64,000 bases of DNA from Epiperipatus broadwayi. Lineage: Eukaryota > Onychophora > Udeonychophora > Euonychophora > Peripatidae. Within the stretch, counting starts at the first letter, position 1. Every line of letters starts with the position of its first letter. Shown here piece by piece: positions 35,460 to 46,129 of the stretch. The position numbers were made by a program, and so were the translations under genes. Under the pieces are notes generated by a model. It saw only the letters and a list, made by a program, of their open reading frames with translations. It did no database searches and was not told the DNA's origin. The stretch covers positions 1 to 64,000 of the forward strand of contig JAQFVV010013365.1 of NCBI GenBank assembly GCA_028023455.1, given 5' to 3'.

Positions 35460-35570
35460 TTTCATATGTCATAGCACCGGCTGGGATGTGAACCCACAAC
35501 CTTCTGCAACCAACTCCTTGCTTGCAAGGTGGCTGCGATGACCTCCTGGCTAACAACGCTTGACAACAAC
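35460..35570 (-). mobile_element. tRNA-derived SINE head / tRNA-like sequence
   Basis: Minus strand: GTTAGCCAGGAGGTCATCG includes an A-box match (TAGCCAGGAGG). CCTTGCAAGCAAGG can form an anticodon-like arm, and GGGTTCACATCCC is a strong B box. The spacing and a long variable-arm-like insertion resemble a class II tRNA, but no clean acceptor stem is visible. It is flanked by CAACAACAA and (TA)n runs, as SINEs often are. Probably a SINE or tRNA pseudogene. Confidence 0.5.
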
Positions 35571-35589
35571 AACAATATTTTTTTGAGAT

Positions 35590-36510
35590 ATATATATAAA
35601 TGTAGTTGTCAATGGAATTGCATTTTGCTTCTGCTTCTCCTTGTGTTTTCTGTTTATGCTTGTACTATTTTAAATTGGTTTATTTCTGCTGTTAATTTAC
35701 CAATATGATTTGATCATCTAAAAGAGAATCAATTAGTTTATTAATGCAATTCATTTATTTAAAAAGTTGATATATAATATAAAGAAAACTATAGTGTAGA
35801 AAATTGTATATATTTATCTAAAGACTGCAGAAAACTGATAGTTCAAGCTATTAGACGATGTCGAAATAAAGGTGTAATTTTGTAATAAAGTAAGTCCTGG
35901 AAATGAACAAGAAAAGTTAGTATAGATCTTAAAAATATTGATATTTAATAATTTGCTGCTATACTGAAATATCACCAATTAATATCATTCTTGTTATCAA
36001 TAAATTAATCTTAAAGTTGAAATATATTGATTAAAATTTGTTAACTATTCTAATCAAACCTGCATTCATTCGACATTATCAAAAATAATAAAAAAAATTT
36101 TTTTTTCTTTTCAATATTACATATGGATATAAGCTTTAAAAAAAATTTCGAATTATTAACATTTAACACCAAATTTGGATAAAACCTTAATAGACTGCCT
36201 ATATCTACAAAATCAAGAAAATATTTTTAAATCAATCAAAACATCATGGGATTTGAGTTGATGGGACAATCTTAAAGACAATTCAGGTTGTATGGAAATA
36301 TGATATTCATTTGTTTTGTAAAAGTATGTGTCTTCCTTTATTTAATAAAATTAATAATTTTATATGAGTTTATGTTTAAACACACACAAATAAAAGTGAT
36401 TGTAATAATAATTTTAGTTGAGTATTTATAGATATGTGCATGTTTTGGGATGAGTGAAAGGTAAAATGTCTATGGATCCTTATTTCTATATTTAAATTAA
36501 TTTAATTTAG
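35590..36510. other. A/T-rich non-coding DNA
   Basis: Nothing recognisable. Confidence 0.5.
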
Positions 36511-36513
36511 TTT

Positions 36514-36741
36514 GTAATATTTACTAAGGCTGTAAACCTTAAGAATATGCTCATGAAAATGTGAAGATAGGGACCTCTACAGGTCTTAACCACAAGCTTA
36601 CGCTTTGGAAGAAAAGCATAAGCTTGTGGTTAAGACCTGTAGAGGTCCCTAGCATAAGCTTGTGCTTAAGATCTGTAGAAGTCCCTCTCTTCGCATTTTC
36701 ATGTGCATATTCTTAAGGTTTACAGCCTTAGTAAATATTAC
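36514..36741. mobile_element. palindromic foldback MITE
   Basis: GTAATATTTACTAAGGCTGT at the left end is exactly matched inverted by the right end (ACAGCCTTAGTAAATATTAC). Pairing continues through CATGAAAATG, GGGACCTCTACAGGTCTTAA and CATAAGCTTG. A short extra copy of the GACCTGTAGAGGTCCC/AAGCTTGTG block on the right arm makes the arms unequal. It can form one long hairpin. No coding capacity. Confidence 0.8.
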
Positions 36742-37374
36742 TTACGTAATCAATGTGCTTTTAAATACATTTACAATTAATTCAGTTTTGTATATTTATA
36801 TTTATATAGATTTATTATCATCAATTTTCCCATTTTTGAAACATAGTATGTTGGTCTGCGTATAACTGCATTTTTCTTCACGATTCATTCATAAAACACA
36901 TAAAATAGAGTATTAAAATATTGGAAAAGTTAAGTAAATTCAAGATAATATGGGTTATTGCATACTTATCTTTTGTTGATAAAATATAGTCTAATGAATT
37001 ATATATTGTAACGATATATAAATATGTCGTTACATTAATTTAAAATAAAAACTTAAAAGTTCGCAAATAAAAGTAAAAAACTAAACGCTAAAATTAAAAT
37101 ATTGTTAAACGTGTATACATTCGCACAGATGCTAAACTTTAAAAATATTTTTTTCATAAACAAAAAAAAAAAAAGTATTTGAACGTATTTTTTTTAATAA
37201 AAAAATACAAGCTTGAAATATAAAAATATTTTAATAAAAAAATAATGTAAGTTAAAATAAAAACAGGTATTAATTAATTCCTGTAATCTGTAAATGGAAA
37301 TGATTGTTTATTAATTATCTAAAAGCTGTTTAATTAAAAAGTCAGATGGAAAGTTAGATAAGAGAAGAAAGAAA

Positions 37375-37740
37375 TTTTAGCTTGACCAATGGAAGCACTA
37401 GGCCTTGGCTCGGACCATGGCGAAAAAACAGATTAGTGACGTTTTGTTCAGTGAATCCTTGTGGATGATATAAAAGGAAAAAAAAATATAGAGTTGAGGT
37501 AGTTTTTTCCAACTTGATTTGATGACAACGGTAAGACGCACTTGCCGTTCTCTCTCATTTTTTTTTTGTTTGTTTAAAAAAAAAAAAAATGAAAAGACTG
37601 TGATACCAGAAAGGAACCAGCTAATGCTACCTCCAGAACATTTTCTTCCAATGGAGACGCCGTGGGAATTGCCAACGGGAATTGAAAGCAGAGGCCTGGA
37701 CTCTTCTACCATGAGCTATATGAAATGAACAATTGTTAAA
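37375..37740. other. coding-like island, unassigned
   Basis: Compared with its flanks this block is low in A/T and has open frames on both strands. Plus 37585-37728 encodes IPERNQLMLPPEHFLPMETP then WELPTGIESRGLDSS. A second plus-strand start in good context (GACCATGG, 37418) gives MAKKQISDVLFSESLWMI and stops. A poly-T/poly-A joint at 37558-37590 splits the block. I recognise no protein family. It may be an exon, a processed gene fragment, or the end of a transposon. Confidence 0.3.
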
Positions 37741-37749
37741 ATCAATTAA

Positions 37750-39200
37750 GAACTTTCGTCAAGTTTTACAAATTGATAAACAAGAAGAATGAAATGTTAA
37801 AACGGAATCTTATCTGACTTTTGTAAGTTTTTAAATCAATTTAATAATGTTAATTTTATATGTTTTCCGATTGATAAACATCATTTCCATTTTTTTTTTT
37901 TTTTCTGATTGTAGAAATTATTAAATGCATTACATTTAAGTTGTCTATAGACGCTTGCATGGATTCGTTTGCGGTTAATTAGATTTTGGTTTTCATATTT
38001 GATCAAAATATATAGACATTCGATAAATAATGATACCTTACGGTGAGTATCTAAAATGTATTTATTCGGATGTCTTTTAAGTTATTGGTGACAACGCAAG
38101 TATCTTATGGTGAATACTATTGGGTTACTTATAAGTTTCCCTCTGCGATTGTCGGTATCAATAATTTTGTATTTTGATCGTTTATGTTTATTTTGAAATG
38201 TTTTTGACCGTGGAATCTATGTAATCGATCTATACCCAACATTTTTAAACAAATCTGTGCGAACGTATTTAAATGTTAAAATTAAGTCGGGCGTGAATGG
38301 CTATATAGTTTGTAAAGTTATATTAAGGGAGGGTAATCTTAGGTTATTCATTTCGTAGTTGAATTGGTTCAATGGATTGGATATATTTGTGTAATTAGTA
38401 GATGTAGTATGAGGTCCGCTACGGGCAGGATTATAGATATACGCCACACACCCTCTGTTTGCCTATGGATGGGTTTGTAAGTCGGCAGAAGACCGCAGTC
38501 CATTCCTATGGAGTTTTTTGTTTATTGATCTACTTGCCAACAGATGTCACATTCCTGTTGGTGGAGAATCAATCTCTTCTCTATTTCTACTTATTGTTCA
38601 GATGTACATTCCTGACAATATAGTATTTTGTGTTGTCGTATCATGCTACATTGAATACATGAATGTATCAGATGGATTGGCGCCAGTTGATTGCGAAATT
38701 TGTTGCCTAAGGTTAAATCAGGGAAGAATACTTTCTTTTCAAATGCAGACCTATGTAGTCCATTCATACTCGACCCTCTAAATAAAATATTAAACATTAT
38801 AGCAAGCTATTTTAAATGTAAAATTAAAAATTAAGATAAAAATCTAAATGTTAAACTTATTCCTCGAATTTAGAATGATTTTATATGTGCGTAAATAAAT
38901 ATTTTTCTGTGTTAATTTCTGGCAGTGGCTTTTATTATTTTATTCTTTATATTTAAGATATAAGATTTATAGATTTTTATCTCTGCGTCTCCGCTGAGCT
39001 AGTGACAATGGGCTAACGATCTAAATATGTAAATAAAGTGGAATCCTAACAGCGCGTATCTGCCTACTTTATAAATTTTTCTAGGCTCAAATGCCTAGAT
39101 GGCGCCCTTGGTAGTGCGGTGCGATGCGATCTCCCACTTCGTTTGGATCGTTATAATATATATATATATTTGTAAATAAACTTGTTAAATTTAAAATATT
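37750..39200. other. less A/T-rich non-coding DNA
   Basis: An 87-codon plus-strand frame at 38518-38781 shows no motif. The interval 39040-39150 is locally rich in CpG (GGCGCCCTTGG, GCGGTGCGATGCGATC) and ends at (TA)n, as a SINE might, but no Pol III box is clear. Confidence 0.35.
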
Positions 39201-40245
39201 GAAAGCAGTTATTAAATTATCTATCTAAATATATATATATAATCGCGAACATATTTCGTTGTAAATTATTTTCTTTTAAGCAATTGAAATTCATTGGTGA
39301 GTAAAACAAGTGAATAGGTAACATTAGGTATTACTCCATATTATAATCATTATATCAATTTTATATAGCCTTATTATATTATCATATACTATGCATTTAT
39401 ATTAGATAAATACATTTATATAAATATATTTAAAGGAAAATTCAGGATTTATTATGATTACTTTGATTATTATATAATAAGCGCATTAAAAATGGAAATT
39501 GAAATTTTAGAATGACTATAAAATATTAAATACATTTTTTATAAGAGGCAGAATGCTTATTATTGTTAAATATTATATGTGTCTAATGTATTTAGTAGTG
39601 ATCGTGCATTATTGTTTGTTAAATGTTGTATTAATAATCTATTATTTGTTTAATGGAAGATTAAAGGTCTACAATTATCTAAGTCATAATATATGGTGAA
39701 TGATAATCGAATAGTTTAAATTATAGCAATTTGGTTGTGTTAATCTTTGATATTATTAAAACATTTATAATGGTCGATTAATAAAACCTATTATATTTTT
39801 TGGGAGTTTTGCATTAGTTGTTGAATGGATATATAAATTTCTTAATAACAAGATTACTTTTATTGAGATTATTTATTTATTTTGCAGATAAATAGTTTAA
39901 AGAAAGGTTGAGCTAGATTAGTATTTAATTTTGTTATCAGGATAATAAAATTATTGTGGGTGGATTAAATATCTTGATTTAGGTTAGGAGGTGTCTCTAC
40001 TCTTAATTCAAATTAAATGTCATAGGTAAAGAATACTAAAGGGGTTATATGCTTATGATTTAAAAAGGGTAGTATTTAAACATTAGAAAGGAGAAGGCGG
40101 TGATATTTTAGTCCTTCTTTCCCAGCTCTAGGAAAGCGTATTTATTTATTTATTATTGATGATTGACATAGCAAGAACTTAAATGTTGTATGCATCATTA
40201 GATTAACCGATTTATAATCTTGTGTAGAAGTTCACCCCAGCGGTC
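39201..40245. other. A/T-rich non-coding DNA
   Basis: Nothing recognisable. Confidence 0.5.
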
Positions 40246-40365
40246 AGTTACAATATATATATATATATAAAATTAAGAGCATGCTAATAGCTCTAAACAA
40301 GCTTTTTTTTTTATTTATGATAAATGCTACTACAGGAGAAGGCATTCAAATCATTTTTATCTTGG

Positions 40366-40428
40366 ATTGTCCCCATCCCCAGACCGGTTTCGACCTATGG
40401 GTCTCTTCAGTGAGGAGTTGGGACATTA
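40366..40428 (-). ncRNA. type I hammerhead ribozyme, best preserved
   Basis: Minus strand: CUGAAGA (40410-40404), stem II GACC/GGUC with loop CAUA (40403-40392), GAAA (40391-40388), CCGG as a two-pair stem III, and cleavage triplet GUC (cut expected between 40382 and 40381). Stem I: six pairs (UCCUCA with UGGGGA, one U-G), an asymmetric internal loop (AAC against UG), then six more pairs (UGUCCC with GGGACA). Every conserved core base is present, and the internal loop is where natural type I ribozymes make loop-loop contacts. Structure is by inspection; no folding was run. Confidence 0.8.
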
Positions 40429-40983
40429 TATCTAAAAAACCAACTCAAGCAAAGCATTTATCTAAAAGATAATTGTTAGAAGAAGATCTGAAACTTTTAG
40501 ACATCTACATGTCTTTAAAGTCAGCTCTCCAACTGAAAAAATCATATGGGCCTGAACTTAATTCAGATACTCCATATATTAGTAGGCTTAGCTCTTTAAT
40601 TTAGCTAAAGCCACAACAATCCAAAATAAAAATGATTTGAATGCCTTCTCCTGTAGTAGCATTTATCATAAATAAAAAAAAAAGCTTGTTTAGAGCTATT
40701 AGCATGCTCTTAATTTTACATATTTGTAAGTGCAAGCTATATATAAGTCATGTGACATCTGACTTGTTATTATTACTATTATTATTTTGCTGTTGTGGCT
40801 TTAGCTAAATTAAAGAGCTAAGCCTACTAATATATGGAGTATCTGAATTAAGTTCAGGCCCATATGATTTTTTCGGTTGGAGAGCTGACTTTAAAGACAT
40901 GTAGATGTCTAAAAGTTTCAGATCTTCTTCTAACAATTATCTTTTAGATAAATGCTTTGCTTGAGTTGGTTTTTTAGATATAA

Positions 40984-41041
40984 TGTCCCAACTCCTCACT
41001 GAAGAGACCCATAGGTCGAAACCAGTCTGGGGATGGGAACA
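40984..41041 (+). ncRNA. type I hammerhead ribozyme, second copy
   Basis: CUGAAGA (40999-41005), stem II GACC/GGUC with loop CAUA (41006-41017), GAAA (41018-41021), CCAGUC with GUC as triplet (cut expected after 41027). It differs from the minus copy by A for G in stem III and by one mismatch in distal stem I (GGGAACA), so it should be weaker. Core complete. Confidence 0.75.
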
Positions 41042-41210
41042 ATCCAAGATAAAAATGATTTGAATGCCTTCTCCTGTAGTAGCATTTATCATAAATAAAA
41101 AAAAAAGCTTGTTTAGAGCTATTAGCATGCTCTTAATTTTACATATTTGTAAGTGCAAGCTATATATAAGTCATGTGACATCTGACTTGTTATTATATAT
41201 ATATATATAT

Positions 41211-42054
41211 TATAAAGGCAATAGGACAGAATTTCCCTCTTTCATTTAAAATTATGTAAATAAACTAAGCATATATAACAACAAATGCTAAGAGTCACAC
41301 AGGATCTTCTGGCTTTTAGAATGCTTATTTACGTTATATAATATCTCATTGGAAGCTTCAGTTATTTACAGTTCTGTTATATTGATACAGATAAATACTG
41401 AGCACTTAGAACAATAAATCTTATGAAGTTACTATAATATTTCATCTGATATGATACTCAATCTAATAGTTGTTGTTGTATTAATATACTGTCTGTATAA
41501 GATCATGACAAATAGATATAGAATTAATTTGATACTAAGGAGCATTGCATTAATGTGGCCATGGGTAAAAGTTATATTGTTCTAAGTGTTAGATATAAAC
41601 ATAAGTATTTAATATCTTGGTAAAAAAAACTTAGTACAACTTTCGAATAGCTTTGATTACTTTTCATATATTATAAATATTGTTTTGTAACATTATTAAA
41701 ATGGTATAGAGATTTTTTTACAATATTCATTCTGAAAAGTCTTTAAAATGAGAACCTATTCAAACTATCTAGGACTTAAATATTTTATCCATATAGGAAC
41801 TACTACATAATGTTACCCAAAGGAGCTTATTATTAAGTCATTTAACAATGTAAACCTTCATTTAATTATATATATCTTATTAATTAAAACAACTTTTTTT
41901 TAAAACTGGTACTCCAATTTCTAAAAAAAGCCAGTTCTTAGATGAAATATTGTCAGTATAATATATATATAATATTTTCCTATGTATGTCTCTTAAAAGG
42001 TGTGAACCTGTAAAATATTGTAATCACATTATAATGTAAAAAACTAGAATAATC

Positions 42055-42097
<43 letters not shown>

Positions 42098-42720
42098 CAA
42101 TATATATATATATATATATATTGTTTTTGAAACAATAGATTTTTTCATCAATTAAAATTTATTTATATTTACAAAATATGCTCATATATCCAGAATCATT
42201 TTGAAACTTTTAAGAAGTAAAACCTTTAAAAAAAAAATTGATATAAAATTAGGTAACCAAATAAATATGTAAATTTATAATCAACTTTGATGAAAATAAA
42301 ACAATGCCTATAATATTATTGTGTGTGTTAGCAATTAAAAGCCCTCTAATAACTTAGTATAAAAATATATAAGATGATACATATACATGCAATTTGGTGC
42401 AACTGTAAAATATCTGACTTGGTATTGGGAGGGCCCAGGATCAGTTCTAACACTTTCAGTTTTGGCGTTTATATTTTTTTTTGTCAGGTATAGTTTTGTA
42501 CAAATGTAGAGCACCCAACTAGATATTGGAAGGTTGCAGGTTCATTTCTGGTGCTCTTCATTCTGGCATTTCTTAGGAACTTTCCAAATACAAACAATTT
42601 GTTAGTAATAACACACATATAGACAACACATAACCTAAAACAAAAATTATGTATACTTTTTGATTTAGTTATATTAAGTTGATAATCATTAAAAAACACC
42701 TTTGATTGCAAAAACAACAT
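41211..42720. other. A/T-rich non-coding DNA
   Basis: A (TA)n microsatellite lies at about 42058-42120, interrupted by AACAA. Nothing else recognised. Confidence 0.5.
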
Positions 42721-42731
42721 ATTATAATTAA

Positions 42732-42987
42732 ACCACTAAACATCACATGATCACCATTTCTTATGCTTGCTCATAACTGTTACTAAAACAGGCAACAGCC
42801 ACAAGCTAGAAACTAGTCTGGGGATATTGGATGAATAGGCACTAGATAGGGATTTTATGCACAAGTCTTTTGGCATCAATTGATTACTCTAGCTTGCACT
42901 GAGTGGCACTACTGTATGGAGAGTTTTGCTGTTTAATAACAGTTATGAGCAAGCATAAGAGATGGTGATCATGTGATGTTTAGTGGT
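42732..42987. mobile_element. foldback element of the hammerhead family, TTAA-flanked
   Basis: The first ~65 bp (ACCACTAAACATCACATGAT, CACCATTTCTTATGCTTGCT, CATAACTGTTACTAAA) are matched almost perfectly by the inverse at 42930-42987, and both ends abut TTAA. The middle holds CACAAGCTAGAAACTAGTCT then GGGGATATTGGATGAATAGG, the GAAA and 3' half of a hammerhead whose CUGANGA half is missing. The family recurs at 55.9, 56.4 and 57.9 kb. Confidence 0.7.
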
Positions 42988-42991
42988 TTAA

Positions 42992-43378
42992 TACCAATCT
43001 TGCCCAATAGGATAGTGGTGGCTATGGTTATTAAAGAACCAAAGCTACCAAAATGTCCGGATACTGAACTGAGTTCAGACCTATATGACTATGTAAGCCA
43101 ATGAGCTTGGATTGAAAATATTGTGTTTTAAATTTTATTCTCATAGTTTTGTAGTTAAGTAGAGATAAAAGGTGACTAGATGGTTGCATTATATTCTAAT
43201 ATCTAGATGCAGTGCTCTCAGATCCAAAGCTCCTCACTGCAGTCTGGAGATTTTGGATGATCAGGCACTAGATAGGGATTTTATGTACAAGCCTTCTGGC
43301 ATCCATTGATTACTCTAGATTGCACTGAGTGGCACTATTGTATGGAGAGTTTTGCCTGTTTTAATATTATAATTAAAT
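42992..43378 (+). mobile_element. longer unit of the same hammerhead family, core deleted
   Basis: ACTGAGTTCAGACCTATATG parallels TTCAGGCCCATATGA of the 40.8-kb unit. CTCAGATCCAAAGCTCCTCA is the 5' strand of stem I, but CUGANGA-stem II-GAAA is deleted (CACTGCAGTCTGGAGATTT). It ends GGAGAGTTTTGCCTGTTTTA. This links the 40-kb and 42/56/58-kb groups as one superfamily. Confidence 0.55.
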
Positions 43379-43379
43379 T

Positions 43380-45215
43380 AAAATTTTTATATGATTTTCA
43401 ATTTAGTTATATGAAATTTTTAATGATTATGATTATATAATCAGAAGTCTTTCTTTTAAATGTTCATGAATTTATTGATTAATATTTTTTTTTTCTTTAA
43501 TACATACAAATTTCAAATTATACAATCCTAATAATATATAATAATTGGAACAATAAACTTGCAAAAGCAAGCTATATTAATGAGACCCCCACTAATATTA
43601 AAATAATGTAATTCATAGATTTCTTATTCATCCTAATGGATATTATTGTCTAATCTACTAGCCATATACTATCATGAACAGAAGATGGAAATTGTTTACA
43701 TTGTAATTGCTTTAATAATAGGGGTTGGATTAATATAGCTAGCTCTTGGAAATTTAGCACTCCTTATATGTATATCTATGTATAAAGAAAGAAATTATTA
43801 CTGCAGAATATATGTATTATTTCTTTCAAAAGAGAAAAACAATGTGTTATATTAAAACCACAAAAAAGTGGTGTGTAATCATATGACCAAATATAGATAA
43901 AAACTAGTCTGACATTTATTGACTATTATCTAATACCTGTCTATCAGGGTAGGTTATCGACCAACAATTTGGGGGAAAAAATCGAAGTTTACTTCAAAAC
44001 TCTTGAATTACCTAAATTTAGGAAAAAATTACAAATTATATTTTATCCTGACTTGATATTTACCATCATAAACATGTCAAGTAAGCGCAGTAATAACTAT
44101 ATCGTTTGTACCACGATTCTATCCTATATGTATATATGTTTCTATGGAAACCAGCAGCAAAATTTAACAAATTTCTATTTCCAAACAAACTACTAGAATT
44201 TTAATCGAAAGAATAAAGGTTTACAATTGAGTGATTAACAATGGATCCGTCCAATTTTCTGGCTAATCAAATCACCAATGAATAAAACATTATAAGCATC
44301 GCTGTTTTCTCTTCAGAGTCTCTTCAAATGCAAACAGCAGGATTGTTTTTAACAAATAAAGTTAGAATAGCAGAGGGAGAAAATGTTACCTCCAAGGTAA
44401 TAAATGTATATGTGATGAAAACCTCATGCTAAATTTATTGAACTTTTAAATCTAAAATTACGATCACCTAATTATGCTTAAACTAATAATTTACATTTTC
44501 ATGTTAAATAGATATTGATTAAAAAATAATCTATATGTTTAAAATTAGTTTTGAATATAAAAACTGTTGATTACTTATATGTACTGATTATACAGTTCAT
44601 GCTGGATATCAATCACGTGATCTCGGAAGGTCATTAAAACTGGAATAATATTGTTACTAGTGCTATGTTTTTTTTATTGCTTACTTTGTAATAGTCTTCT
44701 AATAATTTTAACACATTTTTATTAACAGTTTGGCACAATAAGTAGAATGGTGGACTTAAAGGTCGGAGACTGAAATTCAATCTGTTATTTTCAGTATTTG
44801 ATAGTCACATGACTTTCCCCATGATTAATCCATTTAATTATTTTCTTATATGCATAAATAATTTCAAGTATAACATATTTTAGATTTTATAAATACATAA
44901 AGTATCAAAAACAATAAAAAAATTAATTTTGCAGTTTTACAATATAAAATGTTTATTTTTCTTGCACTGCAAATATTATTTCTTAGTCAAATATTATTCA
45001 TTTATAAGTATACAACATGTCAGGCTAAGAGCAGAGTAGGCAGCAAACCCACCTTCTTAATCAAGCAAATGTGAGTTCTAATTTAGATAAAATGACATTT
45101 TTGTTTAAATATTAAGGATTTTTAAATCATTACTTTTAGGCAGAATATACGAATTCAAAATTACAAATATTATAGCAATAAAATATACTTCAGATTAAAT
45201 TGTTTTTCTATATAA
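43380..45215. other. A/T-rich non-coding DNA
   Basis: A 75-codon plus-strand frame (43969-44196) shows no motif. Nothing else recognised. Confidence 0.5.
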
Positions 45216-45225
45216 TCTATTTATT

Positions 45226-46123
45226 TTAAAAGTGTATTATTTTCATATTAATTTCATTCAAATCTGAATCATGTTCAGAATCTACTGATACTTGAAACCG
45301 ATTTGTAAGTTCTAATTTAAATTCATTAGAATGTTTCTTAAGATTAGGAATGTCAATTGTAAATATTGTTATTCTTAATAATTTTTGTCTCTCTAGTTTT
45401 GCATTAACACGTATCTTACATCTTACTAATCGATGATCACTTCCTGTGTTAAATTTATTAAGAACATTACAATCTCGAAATATATATTTTCTGTTAGTCA
45501 AAATATAATCCAATTCTGTTGTACCTTCATTTGGATGCCTCCATGTCCATTACCTTTTAACATTTTTCTCAAAACAAAGAATTCATAATATAAAGTTTTT
45601 CTTTTTCTGCAAACTCCACAAGTCTATGTCCTCTCTCATTTCTATTACCATAACCAAAATTACCTACAGCATTTTCATCTTTCATTTGTTTACCAATTCT
45701 AGCATTAAAGTCTCCCATAATTTTAAAATGTTGATACTCTGATCAAAAGCCTTTTGTACATCTATATAAAAATCTTCTACTAATTCATCACTATGAAAAC
45801 TTGTTCAGGCATAAACCTGAATTATCTGCATTTGGTATCTTCTATTCTTGCCACTCTGTTCAATACACCATCGATCTCCACAATGTTGTTCTTCCACTTT
45901 TTTTTATAATGGATCCTACTCCACTTGTATTTCCAATATTTATGCCTTTATAGTAAAGCACATGTCTATTTTTTAAATCAATTGTCTCTTCACCTTTTCT
46001 TCTAACTTCACAAAGTCCAATGTCCCATTTAATATAAGACAGTTCTTTTTCTAACTCTTGCAAACTTACTTTGCTTGAAAGTGATCTGCAGTTGTAAGTA
46101 CCTAAATAAAAATTTGTCATCAA
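45226..46123 (-). pseudogene. RTE-like LINE, apurinic-type endonuclease domain only
   Basis: N-terminal segment (46123-45860): LGTYNCRSLSSKVSLQELEK, ELSYIKWDIGLCEVRRKGEE, IDLKNRHVLYYKG, with the catalytic Glu in CEVR. The middle is broken by stops. C-terminal segment (45545-45226): RHPNEGTTELDYILTNRKYI, then NTGSDHRLVRCKIRVNAKLE with the catalytic SDH motif. This is the APE-type endonuclease that precedes RT in RTE-like LINEs. The RT that should follow below 45226 is absent, the reverse of the usual 5' truncation, so a later deletion is likely. The same family lies at 54.4-57.85 kb on the opposite strand. Confidence 0.85.
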
Positions 46124-46129
46124 ATGGCA

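Larger units (their letters stand above)
40250..41210. mobile_element. hammerhead retrozyme-like element, inverted plus direct units
   Basis: A unit of about 500 bp is present twice head-to-head: the minus copy (40616-40266) and the plus copy (40795-41195). In addition the 3' half (AAAATGATTTGAATGCCTTC to TCTGACTTGTTATTA) is repeated directly at 40617-40770 and 41040-41195. Each full unit has GGCTTTAGCTAAATTAAAGA, TTCAGGCCCATATGA, ACATGTAGATGTCT, then a hammerhead. Both outer edges abut (TA)n. There is no protein. Small non-autonomous hammerhead repeats of this kind are known as retrozymes; mobilisation by PLE machinery is inferred. Confidence 0.7.

Noticed and set aside
36514-36741. microRNA precursor
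   Set aside because: The arms are far longer and more perfect than a miRNA hairpin, and the ends look like transposon termini.
37398-37712. 104-codon minus-strand protein opposite the coding-like island
   Set aside because: It runs through a poly-A/poly-T joint and has no recognised motif; I could not decide which strand, if either, codes.
42724-42995. Functional hammerhead at this copy
   Set aside because: GAAA and the 3' half are present, but the CUGANGA half is missing.
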